NCBI RefSeq assembly: GCF_017368795.1
Contig: NZ_JAFNLL010000026.1
Coordinates: forward strand, 1 to 64,000
Source of the DNA: Arthrobacter cavernae
GTDB taxonomy: Bacteria > Actinomycetota > Actinomycetes > Actinomycetales > Micrococcaceae
DNA: 64,000 nucleotides
Direction of reading: 5' to 3'
The position numbers and the translations under genes are program-made. This document shows positions 1-8,358 of this stretch, one piece after another. Positions within the stretch are counted from its first letter, which is position 1. Each line of letters begins with the position of its first letter. The notes under the pieces are model-generated. The model saw only the letters and a list, made by a program, of their open reading frames with translations. It was not told the origin of the DNA and searched no databases.

Positions 1-549
1 ACCAACTGCGACCCCGACGAAGTTGACTTCCCGATCCCGGGCAACGACGACGCCATCGGCTCCGTCTACCTGCTGACCCGCGTTGTTGCCGACGCCGTTG
101 CCGAGGGCCTCATTGCCCGCAACCAGCGCGCAACCGGCACCACGGAAGCTCCGGAAGAGCCGGTGGCCGAGTGGGAGCGCGAGCTCCTCGAAGGCAGCAA
201 GGCAGCACGGTTTGTCTCGTCTGAATCGAGTCCAAGGTTTAGCTTTACGCTGGCGTCAACTATCCTCCCCTTGGACCGGCCAGTTCTTGCATTTCTCGAG
301 GGGGACCTGGGCCTCAAATTCAGGAATTTATGGAATAAAGAGGAGTGGGTTATCGGTGCCAGAGTACTCAGCCACGACGAATACGGCACTGTATTGATGC
401 GGGCCGTGCGCGCAGGTGAATCCAAGTTGGGAATGGAGATAGAAATTGTTTGGACCACTCCAACCGAACCGACCGACTTAATCTCACAATACCTACTGGA
501 AGTTCCTGCCCACGTAGAAAAATTGGAAGTTGCCCACCAGGGCCACTAG
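1..549 (+). CDS. rpsB: Chimeric gene: 30S ribosomal protein S2 C-terminal part fused to an unknown tail (5' partial)
   Basis: Open in frame 1 from the window edge to TAG at 547-549. The first ~68 residues read as the conserved C-terminal part of actinobacterial S2 ([15 protein letters not shown], then [18 protein letters not shown], then [13 protein letters not shown]). In Arthrobacter relatives I recall an Ala/Glu/Pro-rich tail after EGSKA. Here, from about 205-210, it is replaced by ~113 residues of ordinary globular-looking sequence ([17 protein letters not shown] ... LEVAHQGH) that I do not recognise, and the DNA becomes lower in GC. The usual neighbour tsf is absent. The N-terminus lies outside the window, so I cannot say whether this is the cell's only rpsB, a second copy, or an assembly junction. 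Confidence 0.75.
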   Translation, partial: TNCDPDEVDFPIPGNDDAIGSVYLLTRVVADAVAEGLIARNQRATGTTEAPEEPVAEWERELLEGSKAARFVSSESSPRFSFTLASTILPLDRPVLAFLEGDLGLKFRNLWNKEEWVIGARVLSHDEYGTVLMRAVRAGESKLGMEIEIVWTTPTEPTDLISQYLLEVPAHVEKLEVAHQGH

Positions 550-563
550 CCTCGACGTTGACG

Positions 564-1196
564 CTAATTCAAGGCCGCAACATATCGATCGATTCCCTCT
601 AGGGTGTGCTGCCAACTTGGCAAAGCCGACAATGCCTCAAGATCCAATTGATCAAGTAGAATGCGTCGGTGGGCGCTAAATTTTCCGGCGGTTTTTTGCC
701 GTCTTCGCCCAGTTTCTTGGCTGGCCAAAAGTATCGCCTCCTGAAGGAGTTTCTTTGGATCCCTGACATCCTCAATATGCTTCGGCGCAGGTAGTCGTAG
801 ATCAACCCCGGAGCTTGGCTTGCCAGCCACCCTTCGAATTGCTGCATGATTTAGAAGCGCCCATGCTTCAGTCATGGTTCGGGGGACCAGTGCGATCGTG
901 GGGAATTCTGGTCCGAGTGCGTCCGCGACTGCCGAAGATATTTCTTCTAGTCGAGTTGAAGGTGCTTGATTGTCACAATCTCGGTGAATTACCAAGAACT
1001 CGAAGCCGGAGAAGAGTTTTTGCGCAGCCTGGATCTTTGCCGAGATGCTCTTACCAGCAGCTCCCAGTCGATCCGCGCCCAAGCTTCGTATATCGGCGTC
1101 TATGCCCCTCACGCCAAAGGCATCTGAAACGAGCCTGGCGAGGGGGTCATCAGAGGATCCCTCGCCAATGAACAAGCCCTGGGATCTTGGCATCAT
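564..1196 (-). CDS. DUF4276/TOPRIM-like effector of a two-gene ATPase module
   Basis: A 210-residue protein whose ATG overlaps the ATPase stop by four bases (ATGA), so the two are translationally coupled. It opens with the LFIGEGSSD motif typical of DUF4276 and related TOPRIM-like proteins (usual form hxVEGxTE). Near residue 70 comes FLVIHRDCDNQ, an acidic metal-site-like motif, followed by RLEEISSAVADAL and TEAWAL. These match the E...DxD pattern of proteins that partner AAA15/OLD ATPases in phage-defence modules. Nuclease activity is an inference. The 3' end lies 14 bp from the end of the convergent S2 chimera. Base composition is lower in GC than the neighbouring chromosome. Confidence 0.65.
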   Translation of the reverse strand: MMPRSQGLFIGEGSSDDPLARLVSDAFGVRGIDADIRSLGADRLGAAGKSISAKIQAAQKLFSGFEFLVIHRDCDNQAPSTRLEEISSAVADALGPEFPTIALVPRTMTEAWALLNHAAIRRVAGKPSSGVDLRLPAPKHIEDVRDPKKLLQEAILLASQETGRRRQKTAGKFSAHRRILLDQLDLEALSALPSWQHTLEGIDRYVAALN

Positions 1197-2629
1197 TTGA
1201 GGCCCGCAAATAGGTCGTCGGGCAGGGAAAGCTGAGCTCCGTGGGGAGTGGTCAAGTATGGGATGAGGTCACCCTTTTCGAACGATGGCTCATTAATCTC
1301 AGAACGCCATGAGCCCTTGTAAGGCAAGCATCTAAGTGCACGCACTGGAGTGCCTTCGTCGGAGCGAGTCCGTCGAACATCGGCCATGATCAGATCCTCC
1401 GGCGCGCACAGCTGTATCACGCCGGGTGAGTGCGTGTTTATGATGACCTGGCGGAAAGGATTGCCGTCGCCCGGTGCTTCACTGACATCCACTGCTATGT
1501 CTCGCACTAGTTCCACGATTGAGGGAAGATTCGCGGGGTGTATTCCGTTCTCAGGTTCTTCAAGACAAACCACGCCCGTGAACGATGGGTCCTCTAGAAG
1601 GACGCAAAGGGCCAAGAACCTCAGCGTTCCCTCCGACAGGGCCCTTGCCGGAAGGCGAAGCCCGCCGCGTTCTGTCATGAACAGGGTAAAGACTTCGCGA
1701 ACAGGATCGAGTTCAACCTCGATCCTGTCAACGTCGATCCCTATGAGCTCGGACAGCCTCGTCGCAACCTGGGCATAGAGGTCATCGGCACTTCGACCAC
1801 CGATGATCGACTCTGCGTCAGCGGCGATCCTGTACAGTGTCGCGGCTAGGTAGTTGCCATCTGAGGCCAGGTGCTTGGAATCGTTGAAGCTATTGGGTTT
1901 CCTCAGTGAAGATGGCTCAAGGGCTAGTTGCTGCCAGCTCTCCATTTCTCGGCGGGCAGCAAGAATGGTGGGATAGTCTTTGACATTCACAGTGCTGAGA
2001 ATGGTGCGGCCTGTTTTTTGTGCTGCTCGAGGGGATGGTTTGCCTGAGCTGCCGCCATCTCCATGCATATTGATAACCGTGACGCCGTCCTTTTCGGCTG
2101 TGGACAGAAACAGACCGGCGCGTCGCTCGTTGGTTACGACGCTGTCGCGGAATTCCTTTGCAGAGTGTGGAAATCGCAGATGCTTCTTCGCCTCGCCCTT
2201 ATTAATATGCGATAGCTGCTCGTGTCTCAGGATTAGTCGGCCAACGCCAGCGGGGCCATGAGGCTCCTCATACCCGAGTCCCAGTTCGTACCTCAAGAAT
2301 GTGGTCTTAACCTCAGTGATAGCACCAAGGTCGTCCTCGACTACTCCAGGAACGATCATTTCGACGGCAAAATTCATCTCTCTCTGAGTCGCGGAGAATC
2401 CGTTCCAGAAGAGCTCGCGGGGATCTGCTGAGCGCGTTTCGGCGGACCCTCGAATCAGTTGACATGCTTCGTGAAGAGGTCTGCGTGCGGCATGGGCAAG
2501 GAACATTATCGCGTCGAAGATATTCGATTTTCCGATGCCATTGGGACCTGCTATGCAGGTGAAGGATCCGAACTCTAGCGTGACGTCCTGAAGATTCTTG
2601 AACCCCTGAACTTCGATTCTGGTCAGCAA
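1193..2629 (-). CDS. AAA15/AAA21 (OLD-like) ATPase, first gene of a putative defence module
   Basis: A 478-residue SMC/RecF-type ABC ATPase without a long coiled coil. It starts MLTRIEVQGFKNLQDV. Visible are Walker A GPNGIGKSN (~28-36), an ABC signature-like ALSEGTLRFLAL (~330), Walker B VVCLEEPENGIHP (~353) with the catalytic Glu, and the H-loop INTHSP (~398). Proteins of this build (COG4637/AAA21, OLD family) sit upstream of small TOPRIM/DUF4276 proteins in abortive-infection modules such as AbiL-like and PARIS-like pairs. It overlaps the downstream gene by 4 bp. No recombinase accompanies it here. The ATPase call is firm; the defence role rests on context only. Confidence 0.85.
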   Translation of the reverse strand: MLTRIEVQGFKNLQDVTLEFGSFTCIAGPNGIGKSNIFDAIMFLAHAARRPLHEACQLIRGSAETRSADPRELFWNGFSATQREMNFAVEMIVPGVVEDDLGAITEVKTTFLRYELGLGYEEPHGPAGVGRLILRHEQLSHINKGEAKKHLRFPHSAKEFRDSVVTNERRAGLFLSTAEKDGVTVINMHGDGGSSGKPSPRAAQKTGRTILSTVNVKDYPTILAARREMESWQQLALEPSSLRKPNSFNDSKHLASDGNYLAATLYRIAADAESIIGGRSADDLYAQVATRLSELIGIDVDRIEVELDPVREVFTLFMTERGGLRLPARALSEGTLRFLALCVLLEDPSFTGVVCLEEPENGIHPANLPSIVELVRDIAVDVSEAPGDGNPFRQVIINTHSPGVIQLCAPEDLIMADVRRTRSDEGTPVRALRCLPYKGSWRSEINEPSFEKGDLIPYLTTPHGAQLSLPDDLFAGLK

Positions 2630-2996
2630 ATCAGGCCTTTCCTGCGAACGACGGACAATCGTGCCGAGTATCGACAGCAGTCTGTCGTTGCCTTCCAGTC
2701 TAGGCGGTTCGAGCCGCGAAGCTCGTGTAGTCGAGGCATGGCAGTCGCATCAGGTTGCTAGAGGCTGACAGTTTGCGTGTGGCGCGATGCTTGAATGTTC
2801 GCGATGACAAGGGTCGCTTCGTTTTCAGGGAGCCGAAAGTCCGGAGTCCTGCGCATGTCCTGTATATGGCATCGCTGTTACCGCTCGCATGTGCCCGCAG
2901 CAACCGGTCGGCCCTTCTGCGAAGAGTCAGTTGTCCCCATCGCCCTCTGGCAACCATCCCCACACCTGCCTAAACTGGCAGGACAATCGTGCGGAG
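2630..2996. other. Island edge / non-coding junction region
   Basis: This stretch lies between the ATPase start and the point where the beta-propeller protein becomes recognisable. I see no convincing gene, tRNA or transposase in it. The putative promoter of the ATPase operon should lie at its left end. The right end is the breakpoint inside the signal peptide of the next gene. A T-arm-like GGTTCGAGCC occurs near 2708, but no acceptor or anticodon stem could be built around it. Confidence 0.4.
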
Positions 2997-3854
2997 CTCC
3001 TGGTCATCCCCGCGCCACTCGCCAGCGCCAAGCCGCCCGCTGCGCCGTCGGTCATTGAGCTGACAGGCGCTTCTTCCGCCGAAGGGATCGCCGCCGGACG
3101 TGGAAGCACGTTTTTCGCCGGCGACCTGGCCCTCGGCGACATCCGCGAAGGCACCGCCCAACTGTTCATCGACGCCCCGGCCGGCAGAGCCGCCGTCGGG
3201 ATGACAACGGACCTGCGCAACAGCCTGCTGTTCGTCGCTGGCGGCGGCACGGGCCAGGGCTACGTCTACAACACGGACACCGGAGCCGCCGTGGCCGAGT
3301 ACCAGCTGACCACGCTGGGAGGCTTCATCAACGATGTCACCCTGGCCCGGGACGGCGCGTGGTTCACCAACTCAAACCGCGGCGAACTGTACTTCGTGCC
3401 GGTCGGGCACCACGGCGAGCTGGGCGACGTCGAGACCCTCACCCTGAGCGGTCCGGCGGCGGACACCTCCTCCGCGTTCAACCTCAACGGCATCGCTGCA
3501 GCCGCCGGCGGCAGGATGCTCATCGTCGCGCATTCGGGCAACGGCGCGCTCTACACGGTCAACCCCGCCACCGGCGCGAGCGCGGCCATCGCCGGAGTCA
3601 GCGTCCCCGCCGTCGACGGCACCACGGTCAAAGGCGACACCCTTTGGGCCGTGCAGAACCAGCTCAATCAGATCAGCCGCGTCAGCCTCGCGTCCGATCT
3701 CTCTTCCGGCGTGGTGCAGGGCGTCATCGCGAGCCCCGGCTTCCAGACCCCGACGACGGCGGCCCTGTTGGGCAATACGCTCGCCGTGGTCAACGCGAAG
3801 TTCTTCACCCCTGGCGCCACCGATTTCGAGGTGGTTCTGGTACCGGCCCGCTGA
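2889..3854 (+). CDS. SMP-30/NHL-type beta-propeller protein, 5'-truncated
   Basis: The reading frame gives 321 residues. From about residue 37 (near 2997) it reads as the end of a signal peptide (LLVIPAPLASA) followed by a mature secreted domain with repeated propeller blades (AEGIAAGRGSTFFAGDL, LLFVAGGGTGQGYVYNTDTG, LNGIAAAAGGRMLIV, GALYTVNPATG, LLGNTLAVVNAKF). Residues 1-36 are Pro/Ser/Gln-rich, lack a positively charged n-region and do not look native. The real 5' end therefore appears to have been lost at the island junction. The product may be unable to leave the cell, or the gene may be dead. Function within the SMP-30-like superfamily (lactonase or scaffold) is unknown. Confidence 0.7.
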   Translation: MCPQQPVGPSAKSQLSPSPSGNHPHTCLNWQDNRAELLVIPAPLASAKPPAAPSVIELTGASSAEGIAAGRGSTFFAGDLALGDIREGTAQLFIDAPAGRAAVGMTTDLRNSLLFVAGGGTGQGYVYNTDTGAAVAEYQLTTLGGFINDVTLARDGAWFTNSNRGELYFVPVGHHGELGDVETLTLSGPAADTSSAFNLNGIAAAAGGRMLIVAHSGNGALYTVNPATGASAAIAGVSVPAVDGTTVKGDTLWAVQNQLNQISRVSLASDLSSGVVQGVIASPGFQTPTTAALLGNTLAVVNAKFFTPGATDFEVVLVPAR

Positions 3855-3878
3855 GTTGCGTTCCCCGCACTGCTGCCC

Positions 3879-4682
3879 TCACCCCACCGGCGTCCACGTG
3901 AACTGCGGCTGCTCCCGGTTCAGGAACGCGTTGATGCCGATGCCCATGTCCGGGCTGTCCGGCATGGCGGCCCAGGCGTCCGCCCATTCCTGGTCGATGC
4001 GCGGGTGGTTCATGTCCGTCAGGTCCACCAGGCGCTTCATGGAATGCATTGAGAAACGTGAGCGGTTCCGGAGCGAGCCGACAACGGCGCTGCAGCGCTC
4101 CTCGAACTCATCATCCGGAACGGCCTCCGCAACCAAGCTGAGCGCCTGGGCCTGGGCCGCGGTGAACGCCTGGCCAGTGAGGAGGATGAACTTCGCGTTG
4201 GCGTGGCCCACCTGCCGGACGAGCCGCTCGATGCCCGGCCTGGGGTAGATGATGCCGATCTTGGCCGGCGTGATGGCGAACGCGGACCGTTCGCTCGCGA
4301 TGATGAAATCGCAGGCCGCGGCGATCTGCCAGGCCCCTCCCATGCAGGCCCCGTCCACCAAGGCGACCGTGGGTTTCGTGATGGACGAGATGGCGAGGTC
4401 GGCCCGGCTCAGGTGATCCACGCTGGTGCAATCGTCCTGCCGGTCCAGAAGCACCGAGGACAGCTCGCTGATGGCCGCGCCCGCGCAGAAGGTATCGCCG
4501 ACGCCGCGCAGCACCACCACGTTGACGTCCGGATCGGCCTCAAGCTTGGGCATCAGCTCCTGGATCTCCAGGCACATGGCCTTGGTCAGGGCGTTCCGCT
4601 GGGTGGGGTTGTCGATCTCGACGGTCGCCACGCCATCGCTGACGCTGACGTTGATCCTGGGGTTGCGTTCGGTCTTGCTCAT
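3879..4682 (-). CDS. Enoyl-CoA hydratase/isomerase (crotonase family)
   Basis: A 267-residue crotonase-fold protein acting on CoA thioesters. The CoA-binding and oxyanion-hole signatures are visible: DTFCAGAAISEL and GACMGGAWQIAAACDFIIA, followed by AKIGIIYPRPGIERLVRQVG. The usual first catalytic Glu position carries a Gln/Ala-rich segment, so whether it hydrates, isomerises or hydrolyses is open. AGGAG precedes the ATG. It is the last gene of a minus-strand operon and overlaps the CoA-transferase stop/start by 4 bp. It probably processes the CoA ester made by that enzyme from the acid imported by the MatC-type carrier. Confidence 0.88.
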   Translation of the reverse strand: MSKTERNPRINVSVSDGVATVEIDNPTQRNALTKAMCLEIQELMPKLEADPDVNVVVLRGVGDTFCAGAAISELSSVLLDRQDDCTSVDHLSRADLAISSITKPTVALVDGACMGGAWQIAAACDFIIASERSAFAITPAKIGIIYPRPGIERLVRQVGHANAKFILLTGQAFTAAQAQALSLVAEAVPDDEFEERCSAVVGSLRNRSRFSMHSMKRLVDLTDMNHPRIDQEWADAWAAMPDSPDMGIGINAFLNREQPQFTWTPVG

Positions 4683-5911
4683 CGCCGTGCTCCTACCGTT
4701 GATTCGTTGCTCATGACTTCGTTGTTCATGACCTTGCCGTTGGCCTCGAGCCGCTCGATGTCCTCCTCGGAGAATCCCATCTCCCGCAGCACCCTTGCAG
4801 TGTGTTCCCCCAACAGAGGCGGCGGCGACAGGATCTCGCTCGCATCGCCGTCGAGACTCAAGGGCCCCCGCAGGAGCGGCAGAACGGAACCGTCACGGCG
4901 CCGGCGCTGCTGGACCAGCCCCAGGGCGGCCACCTGCTCGGACGCCAGGGCCTGCGTGTAGTCGTAGATCGGGCCGCAGGGGATGCCTGCCTGGCTGATC
5001 ATCGGGACCCACTCCGCCGCCGCCTTCGAGGACAGCGCCGATTCGATGAGCTCCGTCAGCTGGTCCCTGTTCGCTGAACGGTCCGCCGCGGTGAGGAAGC
5101 GCGGATCCCCCACAGCCAGCGGGATGCCGAGCAGGCCGCAAAAGGCCCGCCACTGCTTGTCGCTGCCGACGGCGATGTTAACGGGATCCGTGGCCGTGGC
5201 GAACATGCCGTAGGGGGCGATGACCGGGTGGTTGTTGCCCTGCGGCGAGGGGGCCTCGCCGAGGCTGAGGGCCTTCTGGCCCTGGAACGCCGAGAGGTTC
5301 AGCGCAGTCTCCAGCAGCGACGTCGAGACCCGCCGCACCGGCTCACCGTTGCGCCGCCCCAGCAGCGCCGCCACGATGCCGAACGCGCACACCATCCCGG
5401 AGGTGATGTCCACAATCGGGACCCCCACCCGGTAGTTGCTCCCCGGCCCTGCGCCCGTGACGGACATGAGCCCGGACATTCCCTGGATCACCTGGTCCAG
5501 CCCGGCGTCGTCCTTGAGCGGTCCGGCGTTGCCGAAGCCGTTGACGGACCCGACGACGAGACCCGGGTTAAGCTCCTCGAGCCGCTCTGCCGTCAGCCCC
5601 ATTTTGTCCAGGGTGCCGGGCTTGAAGTTCTCCACCAGCACATCGGCGTCGGCGATCATCCTGCCAAGGATTTCGCGGCCTTCGGGGGAGTAGAAGTCGA
5701 GGCAGACGGACACCTTGTTCCGGTTCACGGAATCGAAGTACAGGCTGTGCCCGTCCTGGAACGGCGGCCACTGCCGGGCCGTGTCGCCGCCGTTGATGCT
5801 TTCGACCTTGATGATCTTGGCGCCCATGTCGGCCAGCAGGGCGGTGCAGTACGGGCCGGCGAGGGCGCGGCTGAGGTCAACCACGGTGATTCCGTGGAGT
5901 GGCTTGATCAT
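4679..5911 (-). CDS. CaiB/BaiF family (family III) CoA-transferase
   Basis: A 410-residue type III CoA-transferase, moving CoA from one acyl-CoA to a free carboxylic acid. It shows the family N-terminus (GITVVDLSRALAGPYCTALLADMGAKIIKVE), the catalytic-Asp region (SVNRNKVSVCLDFYSPEGREIL, LVENFKPGTLDKMGL) and the nucleotide loop GFGNAGPLKDDAGLDQVIQGM. I prefer the ATG at 5911, preceded by AAGGA; a second in-frame ATG at 5926 would add five residues. It sits between a dicarboxylate carrier gene and a crotonase gene, which suggests activation of an imported dicarboxylate. The exact substrate cannot be read. Confidence 0.9.
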   Translation of the reverse strand: MIKPLHGITVVDLSRALAGPYCTALLADMGAKIIKVESINGGDTARQWPPFQDGHSLYFDSVNRNKVSVCLDFYSPEGREILGRMIADADVLVENFKPGTLDKMGLTAERLEELNPGLVVGSVNGFGNAGPLKDDAGLDQVIQGMSGLMSVTGAGPGSNYRVGVPIVDITSGMVCAFGIVAALLGRRNGEPVRRVSTSLLETALNLSAFQGQKALSLGEAPSPQGNNHPVIAPYGMFATATDPVNIAVGSDKQWRAFCGLLGIPLAVGDPRFLTAADRSANRDQLTELIESALSSKAAAEWVPMISQAGIPCGPIYDYTQALASEQVAALGLVQQRRRRDGSVLPLLRGPLSLDGDASEILSPPPLLGEHTARVLREMGFSEEDIERLEANGKVMNNEVMSNESTVGARR

Positions 5912-5947
5912 GGTGGAGTCCTTCATTTGTGAGGCCAGGAGGTGCGC

Positions 5948-7333
5948 TCAGAAACTGGACGGCAGCACCAGGGCGCCGACCAGAAGGAGCGGGCCGACGA
6001 CAACCATGGAGAGGCCCCAGCGGGTGAGCAGTTTGGTGATCCGTGGCCGGTCGTCCTCATCGACGGTGGCCACGAAGGTGGCGCCGACAGTGGAGAACGG
6101 CGAGACATCCACGATGGAAGAGCACACGCCCAAGGCGGCGATGACTGCCCAGCCGGCGATATCCCCGGACGCGACCAGCGGCAGGGCAAGCGGCACCAGC
6201 GCCGCCAGCATTCCGGTGGTCGAGGCGAAGGCCGAGACGAGGCCGCCGATCGCGCAAATTACCAGTGCCGCAATGATGGGGGTCCCGACGCCGCTGGCTG
6301 CTTTGCCGAGCAGCGCGACGGCTCCCATGGTCTGAAGCACGCCGACGAACGTAATGATGCCGCCCACCAGCAGGACCGTGGACCAGTCGATCTTGGAGAC
6401 CGCCGTCTTGCCGGACTTGGGATCGCAGAGCGTGAGGACCGAGGCGAAGGCGAAGCACAGGACGCCGATGTCCGGGCTCGCGCCAAGGAAGGCCATCAGG
6501 ATGACAGTCAGGACCAGGCCAGCCATGCACAGCACGGTGATGATCTGGTTCCGGTTCATCTTTTCCGCCGCGGCAGGCGGCGTGCGGCGCGGGTCGTCGA
6601 GAACCTGGACGCCCTGCGTGACAAGCTGCCGGCTGCGGACGGCGTTGCCTTCGCGCTCAAAGGGGTGCGACGGCGTCGGGCGGTTTGTACTGAAGCGGGG
6701 AACATTGCCTCCGAGCCCATCAACGGTGCGGTTGTTCAGCAGCTTGAACCCGCCAAACAGGATGTAGGCGGTGGCCAGGAGGAGCACGTTGGCGGCCAGG
6801 GCAACCGTGAAGAGCACCAGTGGATCGAGGTCGATGCCTGCGGCCCGTGCCGTGCCGTACGTGACGATGCCGTAGAGGCTTGTCGGAGCGAATCCGCCCG
6901 CGCTGAGGCCTGCGCCGATCGCGATGCCCATGAGCATGCGGTCGATGTTGTACTTCTTCGCCAGCGGCATGCCGATGGGTGCCATGACCAGGCCGGCCAG
7001 GGGCGATCCCATCGCCGAGATGCCGACGGTGAGCGCGAAGAACGCCAGGGGAAGGAAGAAGGCCCTGTCCCCGACCTTCGTGATGGCTATGTCGATAATG
7101 CGGTCGATGGTGCCGTTGGCCTGGGCAATGGAAAAGAAGTAGGTCACGCCGACCAGCAGGACCAGGATCCCGATGGGGAAGCCGGCCACCACCTTGTCGA
7201 TGCCCATGCCTGCCATCCACACACCGACGCCGGCCGCTGCGGCAAACATGAGCACACCAATGTGCACCTTGCGCAGGGTCCCGACGACGAACACGCCGAC
7301 AAAAATGACGAGGGCCGCAATTTGAACACCCAT
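5948..7333 (-). CDS. MatC-type dicarboxylate carrier (SLC13-like permease)
   Basis: A 461-residue integral membrane protein starting MGVQIAALVIFVGVFVVGTLRKVHIGVLMFA, the MatC N-terminal domain seen in malonate/dicarboxylate carriers. The N-terminal half has six or so helices with the conserved MGSPLAGLVMAPIGMPLAKK and SAGGFAPTSLYGIVTYGTA segments. A hydrophilic loop of ~50 residues follows, then a second hydrophobic half with STTGMLAALVPLALPL and VDVSPFSTVGA. I chose the ATG at 7333 because GGAGAAGG lies 5 bases upstream; an upstream TTG would overlap this site. It is the first gene of the operon with the CoA-transferase and crotonase genes, read divergently from the IclR gene. Confidence 0.85.
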   Translation of the reverse strand: MGVQIAALVIFVGVFVVGTLRKVHIGVLMFAAAAGVGVWMAGMGIDKVVAGFPIGILVLLVGVTYFFSIAQANGTIDRIIDIAITKVGDRAFFLPLAFFALTVGISAMGSPLAGLVMAPIGMPLAKKYNIDRMLMGIAIGAGLSAGGFAPTSLYGIVTYGTARAAGIDLDPLVLFTVALAANVLLLATAYILFGGFKLLNNRTVDGLGGNVPRFSTNRPTPSHPFEREGNAVRSRQLVTQGVQVLDDPRRTPPAAAEKMNRNQIITVLCMAGLVLTVILMAFLGASPDIGVLCFAFASVLTLCDPKSGKTAVSKIDWSTVLLVGGIITFVGVLQTMGAVALLGKAASGVGTPIIAALVICAIGGLVSAFASTTGMLAALVPLALPLVASGDIAGWAVIAALGVCSSIVDVSPFSTVGATFVATVDEDDRPRITKLLTRWGLSMVVVGPLLLVGALVLPSSF

Positions 7334-7360
7334 AGGGTCCTTCTCCAATCAAACATCTTC

Positions 7361-7386
7361 GGTTCACTGGATGAACCATCGGTTCA
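7361..7386. promoter_or_regulatory. Putative IclR operator (three half-sites)
   Basis: GGTTCA (7361-7366), five bases, TGAACC (7372-7377) forms a perfect inverted repeat. A third half-site GGTTCA at 7381-7386 follows three bases later and makes a second inverted pair with the middle one. It lies in the gap between the divergent carrier and IclR genes, where IclR proteins usually bind. Confidence 0.6.
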
Positions 7387-7455
7387 TTTTTGGAATTCGC
7401 CTGTAATCTAGATCACGAAAGGTGAGCGGTCAATAGTTGGCGAACAGGAGATTGG

Positions 7456-8220
7456 ATGAGCACGCAAAGCGTCGTCACGGCAATGAGGGTTCTCGAGGCG
7501 GTGTCGGACAACCAGCCGGCGGGACTGTCCGAGCTGAGCCGCGAAGTCGACGTCCCCAAGGCCACCGTGCTGCGCATGCTGCGGACGCTCGGCGAACTTG
7601 GCTGGGTGGCGCAATCGGGACCGCAGGCCGGGAAATGGGTTCTCACGAACCACGCCTTTGCCGTTGCCAGCCGGGGCAGCAGCGGTTCGCTGATCCGCGA
7701 CGCGGCCATGGGCCCGATGAACGCCCTGCAGCTGGATACGACGGAGACGGTGCACCTGGCAGTGCCTGATCGCCGGTTCATGGTGGTCATCGAACGGCTG
7801 GATACGCCACACGTCCTGCGCGCCTTCCTGCCACTGGGGGCACGCCTGCCCCTGCATGCTTCCGCCAACGGAATCGCCTACCTGGCCGCGGCGGACGAAA
7901 GCTATGTTTCCGAGTATCTGGCCGGCCCTTTGGAAGCCGAGACCCCGCAAACCGTGGTCGATCCCAAGGCGCTGCGGAAGGTGATCGCGGAAACCCAGGC
8001 ACGCGGCTACTCCATCAATGAACAGGGCCTGAGCACCGGCATCACCTCCATTGGCGTCGCCATCCTGGGACCGGGCCAGGTGCCGGCGGGCTCGATCTCG
8101 ATCTCGGGCCCGTCCAGCCGGATCGTCCCAGCCAAGTTCGAGGAATACGGCGAGGCCGCCGTCGGGACCGCCCGGGAAATCAGCCGGGCGCTGGGAGCCT
8201 ACTCGGCGAAGGGGTACTGA
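7456..8220 (+). CDS. IclR family transcriptional regulator
   Basis: 254 residues. The N-terminal winged HTH (AMRVLEAVSDNQPAGLSELSREVDVPKATVLRMLRTLGELGWV, ~10-55) and the C-terminal effector domain (LPLHASANGIAYLAA; RGYSINEQGLSTGITSIGVAILG, then the SISGPSSRI segment) match the family along their full length. AGGAG precedes the ATG. It is divergent from the dicarboxylate carrier operon and most likely senses its substrate or a product of it. The palindromic half-sites between the two genes are the likely binding site. Confidence 0.93.
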   Translation: MSTQSVVTAMRVLEAVSDNQPAGLSELSREVDVPKATVLRMLRTLGELGWVAQSGPQAGKWVLTNHAFAVASRGSSGSLIRDAAMGPMNALQLDTTETVHLAVPDRRFMVVIERLDTPHVLRAFLPLGARLPLHASANGIAYLAAADESYVSEYLAGPLEAETPQTVVDPKALRKVIAETQARGYSINEQGLSTGITSIGVAILGPGQVPAGSISISGPSSRIVPAKFEEYGEAAVGTAREISRALGAYSAKGY

Positions 8221-8358
8221 GGCTCGGCGCCGTTGACGCACAACCAGAGTGTGGAGCAGGCCGGTAAGATCATCCAGTAGTCGCGTTTTGCGTCCGGGTC
8301 CCCGGCAGCGCCGTCAGGCGCCCCCACGACGGATGCGTCAGCAGAGAAGCCGGAGAAC

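Noticed and set aside
2700..2760. tRNA-like T-arm GGTTCGAGCC at the island edge
   Set aside because: No acceptor, D or anticodon stem can be built around it.
5942..7411. A 489-codon open frame on the plus strand opposite the MatC-type carrier
   Set aside because: Low-complexity charged translation without motifs; antisense shadow of the carrier gene.
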